Positions 16,436-24,887 of a DNA stretch of 64,000 bases are shown one piece after another (position 1 is the stretch's first letter; every line of letters begins with the position of its first letter). The notes beneath the pieces were generated by a model. It did not search any database, was not told the origin of the DNA, and was given only the letters and a program-made list of their open reading frames with translations. The position numbers and the translations under genes were made by a program. Source of the DNA: Chitinophaga silvisoli (GTDB lineage Bacteria; Bacteroidota; Bacteroidia; Chitinophagales; Chitinophagaceae); contig NZ_QTJV01000006.1 in the NCBI RefSeq assembly GCF_003412465.1, positions 248,001 to 312,000 of the forward strand. Reading direction: 5' to 3'.

Positions 16436-16663
16436 GCTGCCAATACAGCACCGGTCACTAATCCTTTAAATGAGAAACCAGTTCACAATTCTCCTTCCGC
16501 CCCAAAGGAAGCCGCCATTCTCCCGATCAATATAAACCCTGTTAATCCCCCTGTCACCCCCGGCATACCTGCCCGGGAACCCGCCATCATTCCCCTCAGC
16601 TCCCGTACCGTCCGCTATCCCCGCTTCCTGAACCGCCACAAAACCATCCACGCCATCAGCTAA
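16151..16663 (+). CDS. Repeat-containing ORF downstream of and overlapping dapF, unrecognised
   Basis: An open frame that in principle begins at 15878 inside dapF and runs to 16663; the start is undetermined (the ATG at 16166 is the first candidate after dapF). It encodes five or six 22-residue units with a conserved Cys-(Thr/Ile)-Val core followed by LP or MP and a charged helix (FMREEAF, LLKERML), then a proline-rich tail (about residues 195-240 of the long frame). There is no signal peptide, known domain, promoter or ribosome site. The core codons vary mostly at third positions (TGC/TGT, ACA/ACG, GTG/GTT), which hints that protein sequence is conserved. It could be a young gene or an accident of duplication. 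Confidence 0.4.
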   Translation, partial: FGCTVMLPAFMREEAFIRLSKIAGCTVVMPERQRERMLEKERSIGGCTVLLSMHFKKKNPACIVLMPELLKERMLRLLGGFSACTVLVPGFFKENAANTAPVTNPLNEKPVHNSPSAPKEAAILPININPVNPPVTPGIPAREPAIIPLSSRTVRYPRFLNRHKTIHAIS

Positions 16664-16721
16664 TCTCCCCCCTCCCGCCATTAATTAATAATTAAGCAAT
16701 ATGCTTTCCTATTAATTATTC

Positions 16722-16729
16722 TACCTTTG
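16722..16729 (+). promoter_or_regulatory. -7 promoter motif of corA
   Basis: TACCTTTG is an exact TAnnTTTG match ending 7 bp before the corA ATG. The predicted transcription start is therefore at or next to the start codon, giving a leaderless or nearly leaderless mRNA. Confidence 0.65.
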
Positions 16730-16736
16730 CGGCCGG

Positions 16737-17675
16737 ATGATCCAATACTTCAAAAATATAGACGCACGGACAGTTGAGGTAAAAACCCCTGAAAACGGTG
16801 TATGGGTGAATATCACCCCGCCCCTCAGGCAAGCCGAGTTCGAACAGCTCTCCGAAGAGCTGGACATTCCGCTCGACTTCCTCACCGACTCCCTCGATAT
16901 TGACGAAAGATCCCGCTATGAGCTGGAAGATAACGTGAAACTCATCGTTATCAAAACCCCTACGGAGAACAACTCCATCAATGAAAGTGATGCTTATTAT
17001 ATCACGATCCCTATTGTGATCATTCTGACGCATAACCAGATCCTGACGGTCAACTCATTCGACAACGCTGCCATCAATAAATTCCTGAACACCTTCCACA
17101 ACCGCCATCCTGAAAAGCGGAATATGATGGTGCTGAAGATCTTTGAGAAAGTAGTCATGAACTTCCTCGACTACCTGAAAGAGATCAACCAGCGGAGGAA
17201 TATATTGGAACAGAAACTCTATGACAGCAACCGAAACGAAGAGCTGCTGTACATCATGCGGATCCAGAAAAGCCTTGTATACTTTGTGACAGCCCTGCGA
17301 AGCAATGAATTGCTGCTGATGAAAATGGAAAGGACTAACTTCCTCGGCCTAAACGAAGATGAAAAGGAATTCCTGCAGGATCTGATCGTAGATACTTCAC
17401 AGGCTCTTGAAATGGCGAACGTATACACCAATATCATGGGGAGTTCTATGGATGCATTTGCAAGCATCATTTCGAACAACCTGAACCTGGTGATGAAACG
17501 CCTGACCTCGATTACCATCGTACTCACCTTTCCTATGCTGGTGGCAAGTATTTATGGAATGAATGTGGATATACCCTTTCAGCGGAATGCCCATGCATTT
17601 TATATCCCGGTCATGATTTCGATTATCATTTCGGTGATCATCAGCTGGTATTTTATGAAGAAGAAATGGTTCTAA
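16737..17675 (+). CDS. corA: CorA-family magnesium/divalent cation transporter
   Basis: A 312-residue inner-membrane channel protein. It has the long cytoplasmic N-terminal domain with a coiled helical stalk (about residues 130-250), two C-terminal membrane helices, and the GMN selectivity motif at residues 274-276 (ASIYGMNVDIPF) at the end of the first helix. The second helix ends in the basic tail MKKKWF, as the family requires. It carries out passive uptake of Mg2+, possibly also of Co2+ or Ni2+. It stands alone, with a strong promoter motif directly before the ATG and a terminator after the stop. Confidence 0.93.
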   Translation: MIQYFKNIDARTVEVKTPENGVWVNITPPLRQAEFEQLSEELDIPLDFLTDSLDIDERSRYELEDNVKLIVIKTPTENNSINESDAYYITIPIVIILTHNQILTVNSFDNAAINKFLNTFHNRHPEKRNMMVLKIFEKVVMNFLDYLKEINQRRNILEQKLYDSNRNEELLYIMRIQKSLVYFVTALRSNELLLMKMERTNFLGLNEDEKEFLQDLIVDTSQALEMANVYTNIMGSSMDAFASIISNNLNLVMKRLTSITIVLTFPMLVASIYGMNVDIPFQRNAHAFYIPVMISIIISVIISWYFMKKKWF

Positions 17676-17695
17676 TTGCCATATTATGTGTATAG

Positions 17696-17728
17696 AAGGC
17701 CGCAGCAGTATCTGTTGCGGCCTTTTTT
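17696..17728 (+). terminator. Terminator of corA
   Basis: AAGGCCGCAGCAG (17696-17708) pairs with CTGTTGCGGCCTT (17712-17724) with one mismatch, a 3-nt loop and a following T-run. Confidence 0.85.
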
Positions 17729-17801
17729 ATAAAATCATATTAATCAACCATTTACTTCTTTTGGCACTTCCCTTGTTTTCTGATTTATAAATTTCAGCCA
17801 T

Positions 17802-18836
17802 ATGGATCAGAACAATCATTTCACGCGCCGGCAGGTCGTTACCGGACTGGGCGCAAGCATTGCTGCGATGGCCATTAGCCCCGTTATTTCCAGATCAGGA
17901 TCACTGTCTCCTGTAATGAATAATCATGCTACTACAGCTGCAGGTAATACTGCTGCCCCATTGGAGAACCCACTCAACAAATACCCCAAACCTCCCTTTC
18001 AACCTCAATCTCAGCCCTGGCCGGCATTGGCATCAAAGATGATTCCGAAACCCGATCATGGCGAGACCTCCTATAAAGGCAGTGGCAGACTCACCGGCCG
18101 CAAGGCACTCATTACCGGTGGAGACTCAGGCATGGGCCGTGCCGCCGCTATTGCGTATGCCCGTGAAGGTGCAGACGTAGTGATTAACTACCTGCCGGAT
18201 GAACAATCCGATGCCGACGAAGTGCTGGCCCTCATCAAAAAAGAAGGAAGAAAAGGGGTGGGTATTCCCGGTGACCTGCGGGACGAAGCCTTCTGTAAGA
18301 AACTCGTGGATGATGCCGTGAAGGCACTGGGTGGCCTGGATATCCTGGTAAGTAATGCAGCCCGGCAACAATCCCACGAATCTATATTGGATATCTCTTC
18401 TGAGCAGTTCGACTGGACCATCAAGACGAATATCTATGCCCCCTTCTGGATTATAAAGGCTGCGCTGCCACACCTGCCACCAGGTGCTGTAATTATCGGC
18501 ACTACTTCGGTGCAGGCCTATGATCCCTCTCCTAATTTGTATGATTATGCGCAGACAAAAGCCGCTACCATGAATTTTGTGAAGTCACTGGCAAAGCAAC
18601 TGGCACCCAAAGGAATCAGGGTAAATGGCGTAGCACCAGGCCCGATCTGGACCCCATTACAGGTCTCCGGCGGTCAGACGATGGAGAAGCTGAAAAAGTT
18701 CGGGGAAGATTCGCCCATGGGAAGACCAGGACAACCAGCGGAACTGGCATCGATTTATGTACAGCTGGCAGCAAGTGATGCGAGTTTTAGTACAGGACAG
18801 GTGTATGGTGCCGCGGGAGGTGGCGGACAACCTTAA
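17802..18836 (+). CDS. SDR-family oxidoreductase with a Tat-like signal
   Basis: A 344-residue short-chain dehydrogenase with the N terminus TRRQVVTGLGASIAAMAIS, a twin-arginine (Arg9-Arg10) signal followed by a hydrophobic segment. A Pro-rich linker leads to the Rossmann fold: TGGDSGMG at residues 105-112, Ser236, Tyr249 and Lys253 (YAQTK). The mature part resembles the YghA/YhdF NADP-dependent aldehyde or glucose dehydrogenases (NKYPKPPF, GSGRLTGRKALITGGDSGMG). The unusual point is the Tat signal, which would export a folded, cofactor-loaded dehydrogenase. It is followed by a palindromic repeat acting as terminator. Confidence 0.87.
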   Translation: MDQNNHFTRRQVVTGLGASIAAMAISPVISRSGSLSPVMNNHATTAAGNTAAPLENPLNKYPKPPFQPQSQPWPALASKMIPKPDHGETSYKGSGRLTGRKALITGGDSGMGRAAAIAYAREGADVVINYLPDEQSDADEVLALIKKEGRKGVGIPGDLRDEAFCKKLVDDAVKALGGLDILVSNAARQQSHESILDISSEQFDWTIKTNIYAPFWIIKAALPHLPPGAVIIGTTSVQAYDPSPNLYDYAQTKAATMNFVKSLAKQLAPKGIRVNGVAPGPIWTPLQVSGGQTMEKLKKFGEDSPMGRPGQPAELASIYVQLAASDASFSTGQVYGAAGGGGQP

Positions 18837-18880
18837 GGAGACATTCCCGCTTAATTTTCTTACCTGCAAAAGGTCGTTAA

Positions 18881-18952
18881 ATGAGGTCGTATAAGAAGTA
18901 AATTTCCGGCATTACTGCCATCCAATTACTTTTTATACAACCTCATTTTTTT
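18881..18952 (+). repeat. Palindromic intergenic repeat, short copy D (terminator of the SDR gene)
   Basis: ATGAGGTCGTATAAGAAGTAA (18881-18901) pairs with the complementary arm at 18926-18946 with two mismatches, and eight Ts follow. The arms and the next bases (ATTTCCGG) match the family. This is the only copy that lies between genes in the same direction. Confidence 0.75.
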
Positions 18953-18957
18953 TACCC

Positions 18958-18965
18958 TACATTTG
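18958..18965 (+). promoter_or_regulatory. -7 promoter motif of the NUDIX gene
   Basis: TACATTTG fits TAnnTTTG, 19 bp before the ATG at 18985 and just after the terminator repeat. Confidence 0.55.
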
Positions 18966-18984
18966 CCCTACACAACATTTTTTT

Positions 18985-19455
18985 ATGGCAGCTTTGTTCA
19001 ACGTACGGGTGTATGGCATTATGATCAATGACAAAAAACAAGTACTCGTTACTGACGAATACATCAAAGGCAATTATTTCACAAAATTTCCCGGTGGTGG
19101 ATTGGAGTTTGGAGAAGGAACACTGGAATGCATTGTCCGCGAATGGAGAGAGGAATTAAACCAGGATGTAGCAGTAGTAGAACACCTTTATACGACAGAC
19201 TTTTTCCAGATCTCTGCTTTTGATAATGAGACGCAGATTATCTCCATTTATTACCTGGTTACGCCGCTATCACCATTTGTAGCGCCTTTGCTCAGCAAGC
19301 CTTTTGATTTTGTAGTACCCGAAGGTGTGACGGATGTTGAAGCTGCAAGGTGGATTGATTGGGATGATTTCTCTGCAGAGTCAGTACACCTGCCAATTGA
19401 TAAAGTGGTTGCCACCATGATTAAATCAAAATACAAAGAGCCTGGAACAAAGTAA
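18985..19455 (+). CDS. NUDIX hydrolase
   Basis: A 156-residue cytosolic hydrolase that cleaves nucleoside diphosphates linked to another group. The NUDIX box is at residues 38-60: Gly38, Glu44, Arg52-Glu53, Glu56-Glu57, in which the last glycine is replaced by Asn59. The glutamates that bind the metal are all present, so it should be active. Its last codons (KEPGTK and stop) lie within the left arm of a palindromic repeat, so the repeat provides the C terminus and the stop codon. The substrate is unknown. Confidence 0.88.
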   Translation: MAALFNVRVYGIMINDKKQVLVTDEYIKGNYFTKFPGGGLEFGEGTLECIVREWREELNQDVAVVEHLYTTDFFQISAFDNETQIISIYYLVTPLSPFVAPLLSKPFDFVVPEGVTDVEAARWIDWDDFSAESVHLPIDKVVATMIKSKYKEPGTK

Positions 19456-19523
19456 TTTGAACAAATTTAGAATTTAAAAAACAAGACTAAATCCGTTCAA
19501 ATTACTTTGATCCAGGCCCTCTT
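19437..19523. repeat. Palindromic intergenic repeat, copy C (two-way terminator)
   Basis: AGAGCCTGGAACAAAGTAAT (19437-19456) plus TTGAAC pairs with GTTCAAATTACTTTGATCCA (19495-19514) plus the GGCCCTCTT that follows. It is a divergent member of the family (AGAG...CAAAGTAATTTGA) between the convergent NUDIX and YhhQ genes. Confidence 0.7.
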
Positions 19524-19535
19524 TTATTATTTTAC

Positions 19536-20318
19536 TCAGGCCAGCTCCTGCCCCATCGCCGCCTTCTTCATCCTTTCGGTAGTCTCTTTCCCCAGGTACT
19601 TCTCCACCCTGCCTTCCAGGAAATAAATCAGCGGTGTCAGAACAATCGCCATGATAAACTTATAAGTATAATTCACTACACAAATGGCCAGCACCTGCTG
19701 CCAGCTCCAGCCTTTCCCGATCTTAAATGCAATGAACAGGACGATAAAACTATCTACCAGCTGACTAATAATCGTAGACCCGGTAGCCCTCAGCCACACA
19801 TGCTTCTCGCCCGTTGCCCGCTTGATCCTGTGAAACACCGTCACATCCACGATCTGGCTCACCAGGAATGCCATAATACTTGCAAAGATGATCCACATAC
19901 CCTGTCCGAATATACTGCCAAATGCATCCTGCATATTTGGTACGCCATCCTGCGCACTTGAACCCAGCCACCAGTCGGCCGCAGGGACTTTGATCGCGAT
20001 ATAGAACATCAGGAATGCGTAGGAGATCAGGCCCACCGCAATGTAAGAGATCCTTCTTACTGCCTTTGGTCCAAAGTACTCATTCACCACATCCGTCAGT
20101 ACAAACTCAAGGGGCCATAATAAAACCCCACAGGTAAGATTGAAGGATAATCCCGGATACCCGAAGATGGTGAAAGTATGCACCGGCAGCCCCAGTAAAC
20201 GCTCCAGGGAGAAGATCTTGCCGCCTATACACTCGGCAATCAATGCATTCGCCACGAAGAAACTACAGAAGATCATGAAGAGCTTCGTCGGCTTATCTTT
20301 TAGTAAATTCTCAATCAT
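19536..20318 (-). CDS. yhhQ: Queuosine precursor transporter (YhhQ/DUF165 family)
   Basis: A 260-residue inner-membrane protein with six or seven hydrophobic segments. The conserved family features are visible: NALIAECIGGKIF early, LEFVLTDVVNEYFGPKAVRR in the middle, SQIVDVTVFHRIKR and STIISQLVDSFIVLFIAF near the end. The family imports preQ0/preQ1, precursors of the tRNA base queuosine. I looked upstream for a preQ1 riboswitch and saw none. A small 93-residue membrane protein gene lies upstream on the same strand, but the 66-bp gap does not prove an operon. Confidence 0.88.
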   Translation of the reverse strand: MIENLLKDKPTKLFMIFCSFFVANALIAECIGGKIFSLERLLGLPVHTFTIFGYPGLSFNLTCGVLLWPLEFVLTDVVNEYFGPKAVRRISYIAVGLISYAFLMFYIAIKVPAADWWLGSSAQDGVPNMQDAFGSIFGQGMWIIFASIMAFLVSQIVDVTVFHRIKRATGEKHVWLRATGSTIISQLVDSFIVLFIAFKIGKGWSWQQVLAICVVNYTYKFIMAIVLTPLIYFLEGRVEKYLGKETTERMKKAAMGQELA

Positions 20319-20384
20319 CAGAAAATAGAAATGAGGAAGTAAGTTAAGAAAAAAAGGCTGGCTTTAACAAGTTAGGCAAATCCC

Positions 20385-20666
20385 TTAAAAGAGAAAATAA
20401 AACTGAAACAACAATACCAATAAGTTCACCACAAACACAAAGGGCGGCAAATCGGCCATCCTCACCTTATGCCTCAGCAGCATCACTATTGCAATTATAA
20501 GTGTAATCAGGTTAAGCGGAAACGCCACTATCAGCCCCATAGGCAGTACGAATTTCAATAATTCACTCCCCTGCCCCTTAAAATCAATGTATTGTGCCAC
20601 CTCAGCCAGCGCGAAACACAGGTTGCAGATAAAAGCCAGTTTTAAAAAGAATCGTAACCTGTCCAT
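20385..20666 (-). CDS. Small membrane protein, unknown
   Basis: 93 residues, three hydrophobic segments (about residues 5-22, 35-62 and 75-93) and a short basic loop (RHKVRMADLPP). No family is recognised. It is co-oriented with the queuosine precursor transporter 66 bp downstream. Confidence 0.6.
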   Translation of the reverse strand: MDRLRFFLKLAFICNLCFALAEVAQYIDFKGQGSELLKFVLPMGLIVAFPLNLITLIIAIVMLLRHKVRMADLPPFVFVVNLLVLLFQFYFLF

Positions 20667-20771
20667 ATTGAAATTTCGGATAAATTACAGTTATTTTGCT
20701 TTCTTCAAAAAAAATTTGTGATTGGCATGGTTTATTCCGTGCTGTCCTGAATTAGAAAAAACACAACGCCC

Positions 20772-21707
20772 ATGCAAATTGCCATTTCAGTAGTCATATG
20801 CTCTTATAACAGGGAAGCCTATATTATACAGGCCATCGATAGCCTGTACCAGCAGGATCTTGACAAAAAACTGTATGAGGTAATTGTGGTTGACAACAAC
20901 AGCCAGGATAACACCGCTGAAAAAGTAAGGGAATATATCGCTACCCACCCGGACATGCAGCTCTCCTATCATCTCGAAAAGAGGCAAGGCGCTTCTTATG
21001 CGCGCAATACAGGGGCAGCACTCTCCACCGGCCAACTGATCTGCTGTATGGACGATGATGCCGTGGCTATGCCGGGCTACCTGCAGAATATCATTCGCTT
21101 CTTCGAAACCCACCCGGATGCGACCGGTCTCGGCGGCCGGATCATTCCAAGATACATCCCGTCTGAACCAAAGTGGATGTCGCATTACGTATCCTCCCTG
21201 GTAGGGAATTTTGATTATAGTCCGGAGACCAAACCCTTTGACAACGGCCGCTATCCCCTGGAATCCAATATGATCGTACGCAGAGAAGACTTCTTTGCAG
21301 TGAAAGGGTTCAATACCAGTCTGCCAGGTGTGAAAGGGACTTTGAGGATCGGGGGCGAAGGCAAGGAGTTCTTTTATAAATTAATTGAGAGAGGGGGAGT
21401 GATCTGGTATGATCCAACCGTGATTGTGCACCATGTGGTGGAAGTAAAGAAACTAACATCTGAATATATGTATCGTGTGGCCTCCGGCATTGGCCGGGGC
21501 GAAAAGGTGCGGATGAAGGAGAAAGGCGGTGGAGCGACGTTTAAGAAAGGAATAGAGTACTTATTTAAGTTAGGTGCCAGTGTGGTGATAGGCGGGTACT
21601 ATCTGCTGCAGGGCAAGCCGGCGAAGTCCTGGCCGGTGATCCAGTTCAGGATTGATGTGCTGAAAGGGTTCTGGGAACCGGTGCACCTGCCGGAAACGCA
21701 CTCATAA
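20772..21707 (+). CDS. Glycosyltransferase family 2
   Basis: A 311-residue GT-A fold enzyme. The N terminus VVICSYNREAYIIQAIDSLY and VVDNNSQDNT mark the nucleotide-sugar site; the metal-binding Asp triad is at residues 94-96 (CCMDDDAVAMPG). The acceptor half has GGEGKEFFYKL, and the tail is basic and hydrophobic, suggesting membrane association. It is the first gene of the glycan region and probably adds one sugar to a lipid-linked surface polysaccharide. Donor and acceptor are unknown. Confidence 0.9.
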   Translation: MQIAISVVICSYNREAYIIQAIDSLYQQDLDKKLYEVIVVDNNSQDNTAEKVREYIATHPDMQLSYHLEKRQGASYARNTGAALSTGQLICCMDDDAVAMPGYLQNIIRFFETHPDATGLGGRIIPRYIPSEPKWMSHYVSSLVGNFDYSPETKPFDNGRYPLESNMIVRREDFFAVKGFNTSLPGVKGTLRIGGEGKEFFYKLIERGGVIWYDPTVIVHHVVEVKKLTSEYMYRVASGIGRGEKVRMKEKGGGATFKKGIEYLFKLGASVVIGGYYLLQGKPAKSWPVIQFRIDVLKGFWEPVHLPETHS

Positions 21708-21838
21708 ATGCAAAGACATCCCTTTTTTGGAATGCATCTTTCCCTACAGGCAAGGACCTCCCCGGAAGGAGCGTTTCAACCTATTAGATATTCCATAATA
21801 TATTACCTTTACCCACTCAAAAACAAGTACATAATTAT

Positions 21839-24310
21839 ATGAAACCTGACTGGTTCAAGAAATTCCTGCCACATATCATCGCCATCGGCATCCTCCTGCT
21901 GCTGGCCATCATCTACTGCAAACCAGTGCTGGACGGCCAGGTCCTGACACAAGGCGATAATATTCAATGGCAGGCCATGGCCAAGCAATCGCTTGATTAT
22001 AAAGCGGCTCATGGCCAGGCCCCTCTGTGGACCAACAGCATGTTCGGCGGCATGCCAGGCTACCAGATCGTACTGGAAAGCCGCGAACCGTTCAACATCT
22101 CCGATCTCGGCAAGGTATTCACCCTCTGGATGCCCAAGCCCATCAACTTCTTCTTCCTGGCAGGCCTCTCCTTCTACCTCCTCTGCGTGGTGCTCGGTAC
22201 CCGCTCCTGGATCGGCCTCCTCGGTGCCATCGCATACGCCTATTCCAGCTATGACCCTATCATAGTCGGTGCAGGCCACGATACGAAAATGATGGCCATC
22301 GCCTACCTGCCCGCTGTTCTCGCAGGTATCATCATGCTCACACAAAAGAAATACATCAAAGGCGTGGCAGTCACCGCACTGTTCATGTCCCTCCTCATCG
22401 CTTCGAACCACATGCAGGTGACCTACTATTTCCTCCTGCTGCTGGGCGTGCTGGGAATTGTATTCGCAATATTCACCATCAGGGAAAAAGATTACAAACA
22501 CCTCATCCTCACCGGAGTACTGGTCATAGCGGCCCTGGGCCTCAGTATGGCTGTCAATACCATGACGATGTGGACCACCTACGAATACTCCAAAGAGACC
22601 ATTCGCGGCGGTAAATCAGAACTCACCCAGAAAGCTGCCGATACCAAAGGCAGTGGCCTCGACAAAGAATACGCTTTCCGCTGGAGCTACGGCATCTTCG
22701 AAACTTTCACCTTCGTAGTACCTAACCTCTATGGCGGTAGCTCACAGGGCGAACTGACCGAGAACTCCGAGACCTACAAGACCTTAAAAAGCCTTGGCGT
22801 TCCTGACCAACAGGCCTCCCAGATGATCAAAGCATGGCCTATGTACTGGGGTGAACAACCTGGTACCTCCGGTCCCGTATACCTCGGTATAGTGATCGTA
22901 TTCCTCGCCATCTTCAGCTTCCGCCTGATCAAATCCTGGCACAAATGGTGGATCCTCGCCATTTCTATCCTGGCAGTCCTCATGTCCTACGGTAGCAACC
23001 TCGCATTCTTTAACTATGCCCTGTTCGACTACCTGCCCTTCTACAACAAGTTCCGCGCACCCAGCATGGTGCTGATCATACCTCAGCTCACACTCGTGAT
23101 CCTCGCAGTGCTCGGCATCCAGGCCTTACTGAACCCTGAACTGAAGAAAGCTGACCTGGTAGCCAACCTGAAGCGCTCCGGTATCATCATGGGCGTGATC
23201 CTTGGCATTCTGCTGATCCTGTCTGTCACCCTGAGCTGGTCTAACAACTCAGACCAGATGATGGCACAGCAATTCAAACAAATGGCCGGTGGCAGCGATG
23301 ATATTGCCAACCAGCTGATGCGTGCCCTCCATGCAGACAGAGCCTCCCTCTATAGAAGCGATGTATTCAGGGCCATCATTCTGTTTGCCCTTGCATTCGG
23401 CATGATCTGGTACTTCCTGAAAGATAAAATCAAAATGCAGTGGCTCGCTGCCGGTCTGATTGTACTGGTAGTATTCGACTTACTGCAGGTAGATACCCGT
23501 TACCTGAACTCCGACAACTATGTAGAGGAATCCAAATACAAAGGCAATTTCAGCCCTACTCCTGCCGATCAGCAAATTGCGGAAGATAAGGACCCTTACT
23601 TCAGAGTGTTCAACGTGACCAAAGGCGATCCGTTCAGCGATGCGATGACCTCCTACTTCCACAACTCTATAGGTGGTTACCACGCAGCAAAACTGATCCT
23701 GTACCAGGACCTGATCGAAAACCAGATCAGCAAAAACAATATGAACGTGCTGAACATGCTGAATGCGAAATATGTGATCACACCCGGCCAGGGCGGCCAG
23801 CAGGTAGTGGCACAGCGCAACCCGCAGGCACTGGGCAATGCATGGTTCGTAAAGGATATCGTGTGGGCACCTAATGCGGATGCTGAAATGAAAGCACTGG
23901 ACAACCTGAATACAAAAGATTCCGTAGTAATCGATCAGCGTTTCAAATCTGCTGTAAAAGCACAGCCGGTCTACGATTCTGCTGCTACCATCGCCTTAGT
24001 AAAGAACGATGTGGATGAGATCAGCTACACCTCCAATGCAGCGACTCCTCAATTCGCCGTGTTCAGTGAAGTCTATTACAAAGAAGGTTGGAAAGCCTAT
24101 ATCGATGGGGTAGAGACGGACTACGTAAGAGTAGACTATGCCCTGAGAGGCCTGAGCGTACCAGCCGGTAAACATGAAATCGTATTTAAGTTCCACCCGA
24201 AGAGTTTCTACCTGGGTGACAAGATTGGGTTCTTCAGCTCCCTGATCGTACTATTGTTGCTGATTGGTGCAATAGTCCTGGAGTTCAGAAAGAAAGAAGT
24301 AGCCGCTTAA
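21839..24310 (+). CDS. YfhO-family large membrane protein
   Basis: 823 residues. The first 540 or so contain about twelve membrane helices with the family motifs GDNIQWQAM, SMFGGMPGYQI and AYSSYDPIIVGAGHDTKM. A periplasmic beta-rich region follows, and one C-terminal helix ends in RKKE. YfhO proteins resemble GT-C glycosyltransferases that use lipid-linked sugars and are implicated in glycosylating lipoteichoic acid in Firmicutes. In Bacteroidota the substrate is unknown, but the position among GT2 genes supports a role in surface glycan transfer. It ends before a palindromic terminator. Confidence 0.88.
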   Translation: MKPDWFKKFLPHIIAIGILLLLAIIYCKPVLDGQVLTQGDNIQWQAMAKQSLDYKAAHGQAPLWTNSMFGGMPGYQIVLESREPFNISDLGKVFTLWMPKPINFFFLAGLSFYLLCVVLGTRSWIGLLGAIAYAYSSYDPIIVGAGHDTKMMAIAYLPAVLAGIIMLTQKKYIKGVAVTALFMSLLIASNHMQVTYYFLLLLGVLGIVFAIFTIREKDYKHLILTGVLVIAALGLSMAVNTMTMWTTYEYSKETIRGGKSELTQKAADTKGSGLDKEYAFRWSYGIFETFTFVVPNLYGGSSQGELTENSETYKTLKSLGVPDQQASQMIKAWPMYWGEQPGTSGPVYLGIVIVFLAIFSFRLIKSWHKWWILAISILAVLMSYGSNLAFFNYALFDYLPFYNKFRAPSMVLIIPQLTLVILAVLGIQALLNPELKKADLVANLKRSGIIMGVILGILLILSVTLSWSNNSDQMMAQQFKQMAGGSDDIANQLMRALHADRASLYRSDVFRAIILFALAFGMIWYFLKDKIKMQWLAAGLIVLVVFDLLQVDTRYLNSDNYVEESKYKGNFSPTPADQQIAEDKDPYFRVFNVTKGDPFSDAMTSYFHNSIGGYHAAKLILYQDLIENQISKNNMNVLNMLNAKYVITPGQGGQQVVAQRNPQALGNAWFVKDIVWAPNADAEMKALDNLNTKDSVVIDQRFKSAVKAQPVYDSAATIALVKNDVDEISYTSNAATPQFAVFSEVYYKEGWKAYIDGVETDYVRVDYALRGLSVPAGKHEIVFKFHPKSFYLGDKIGFFSSLIVLLLLIGAIVLEFRKKEVAA

Positions 24311-24328
24311 GAAAACATTGCAATAAAT

Positions 24329-24373
24329 AAAAAGAGGTTGTATCAACATAAGTTTTTGATACAACCTCTTTTT
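24329..24373. repeat. Palindromic intergenic repeat, short copy B (two-way terminator)
   Basis: AAAAAGAGGTTGTATCAA (24329-24346) pairs perfectly over 18 bp with 24356-24373 across a 9-nt loop. These are the arms of the family without the inner part. It lies between the convergent YfhO gene and the secreted protein gene at 24444. Confidence 0.85.
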
Positions 24374-24443
24374 ATTTGAAATTAGTTTTCATTCCGGATG
24401 GTGAATTCCCTCTTTCATAAAGGTTTTATTTTGGTACCCCTTA

Positions 24444-24866
24444 CTAATAAATGATTGCCTGGATGATGATCTTCCCCTCATCCCCCAGCAGCCTCACCCA
24501 CTCATCATTCTTAATCAAAGACCGCTTCGACAATTTATTTGTTTTCACCTTCCTGTCATAAAACGCCGCAAATAAATCAACGAGATCCTTTTTCTTCCCC
24601 CTTATCTGCACAGATATAATCCTGGAATCTTCATAGAGCTGGTAGTCGATGCTCAGCTGATGATGATTCACTGCCCTGATATAAGAGAAGCTATGAGCAA
24701 TTTCCTGTTCCCTTTCAAGGCCCAGCACCTTCACGACCTGTGCATTGAACTGCTTGTATACATCATTATAATATGCATGTACCACCTTTACAGGTGTCTG
24801 TGCCGAAACAATGGTAACGCAACAGACTAATGCCAGTATAAAGCATAAACGAGGCTTGATCTTCAT
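24444..24866 (-). CDS. Small secreted protein, unknown function
   Basis: 140 residues with a clear signal peptide (LCFILALVCCVTIVSAQ, cleavage at about residue 22). The mature part is alpha/beta and basic near the end (KVKTNKLSKRSL). No domain is recognised. It is 21 bp after a GT2 gene on the same strand and probably the last gene of that transcript (26849 to 24444), which suggests a role in the cell envelope. Confidence 0.65.
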   Translation of the reverse strand: MKIKPRLCFILALVCCVTIVSAQTPVKVVHAYYNDVYKQFNAQVVKVLGLEREQEIAHSFSYIRAVNHHQLSIDYQLYEDSRIISVQIRGKKKDLVDLFAAFYDRKVKTNKLSKRSLIKNDEWVRLLGDEGKIIIQAIIY

Positions 24867-24887
24867 GGTAACAATTCTGGTATTATT

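Noticed and set aside
15985..16458. 157-codon minus-strand frame opposite the dapF repeats
   Set aside because: It is open only because the repeated unit lacks stops on that strand; the conserved core with third-position change is on the plus strand.
20319..20384. preQ1 riboswitch before the queuosine precursor transporter
   Set aside because: The leader lacks the conserved preQ1-I loop and A-rich tail that would pair; only an unremarkable A/T-rich sequence is seen.
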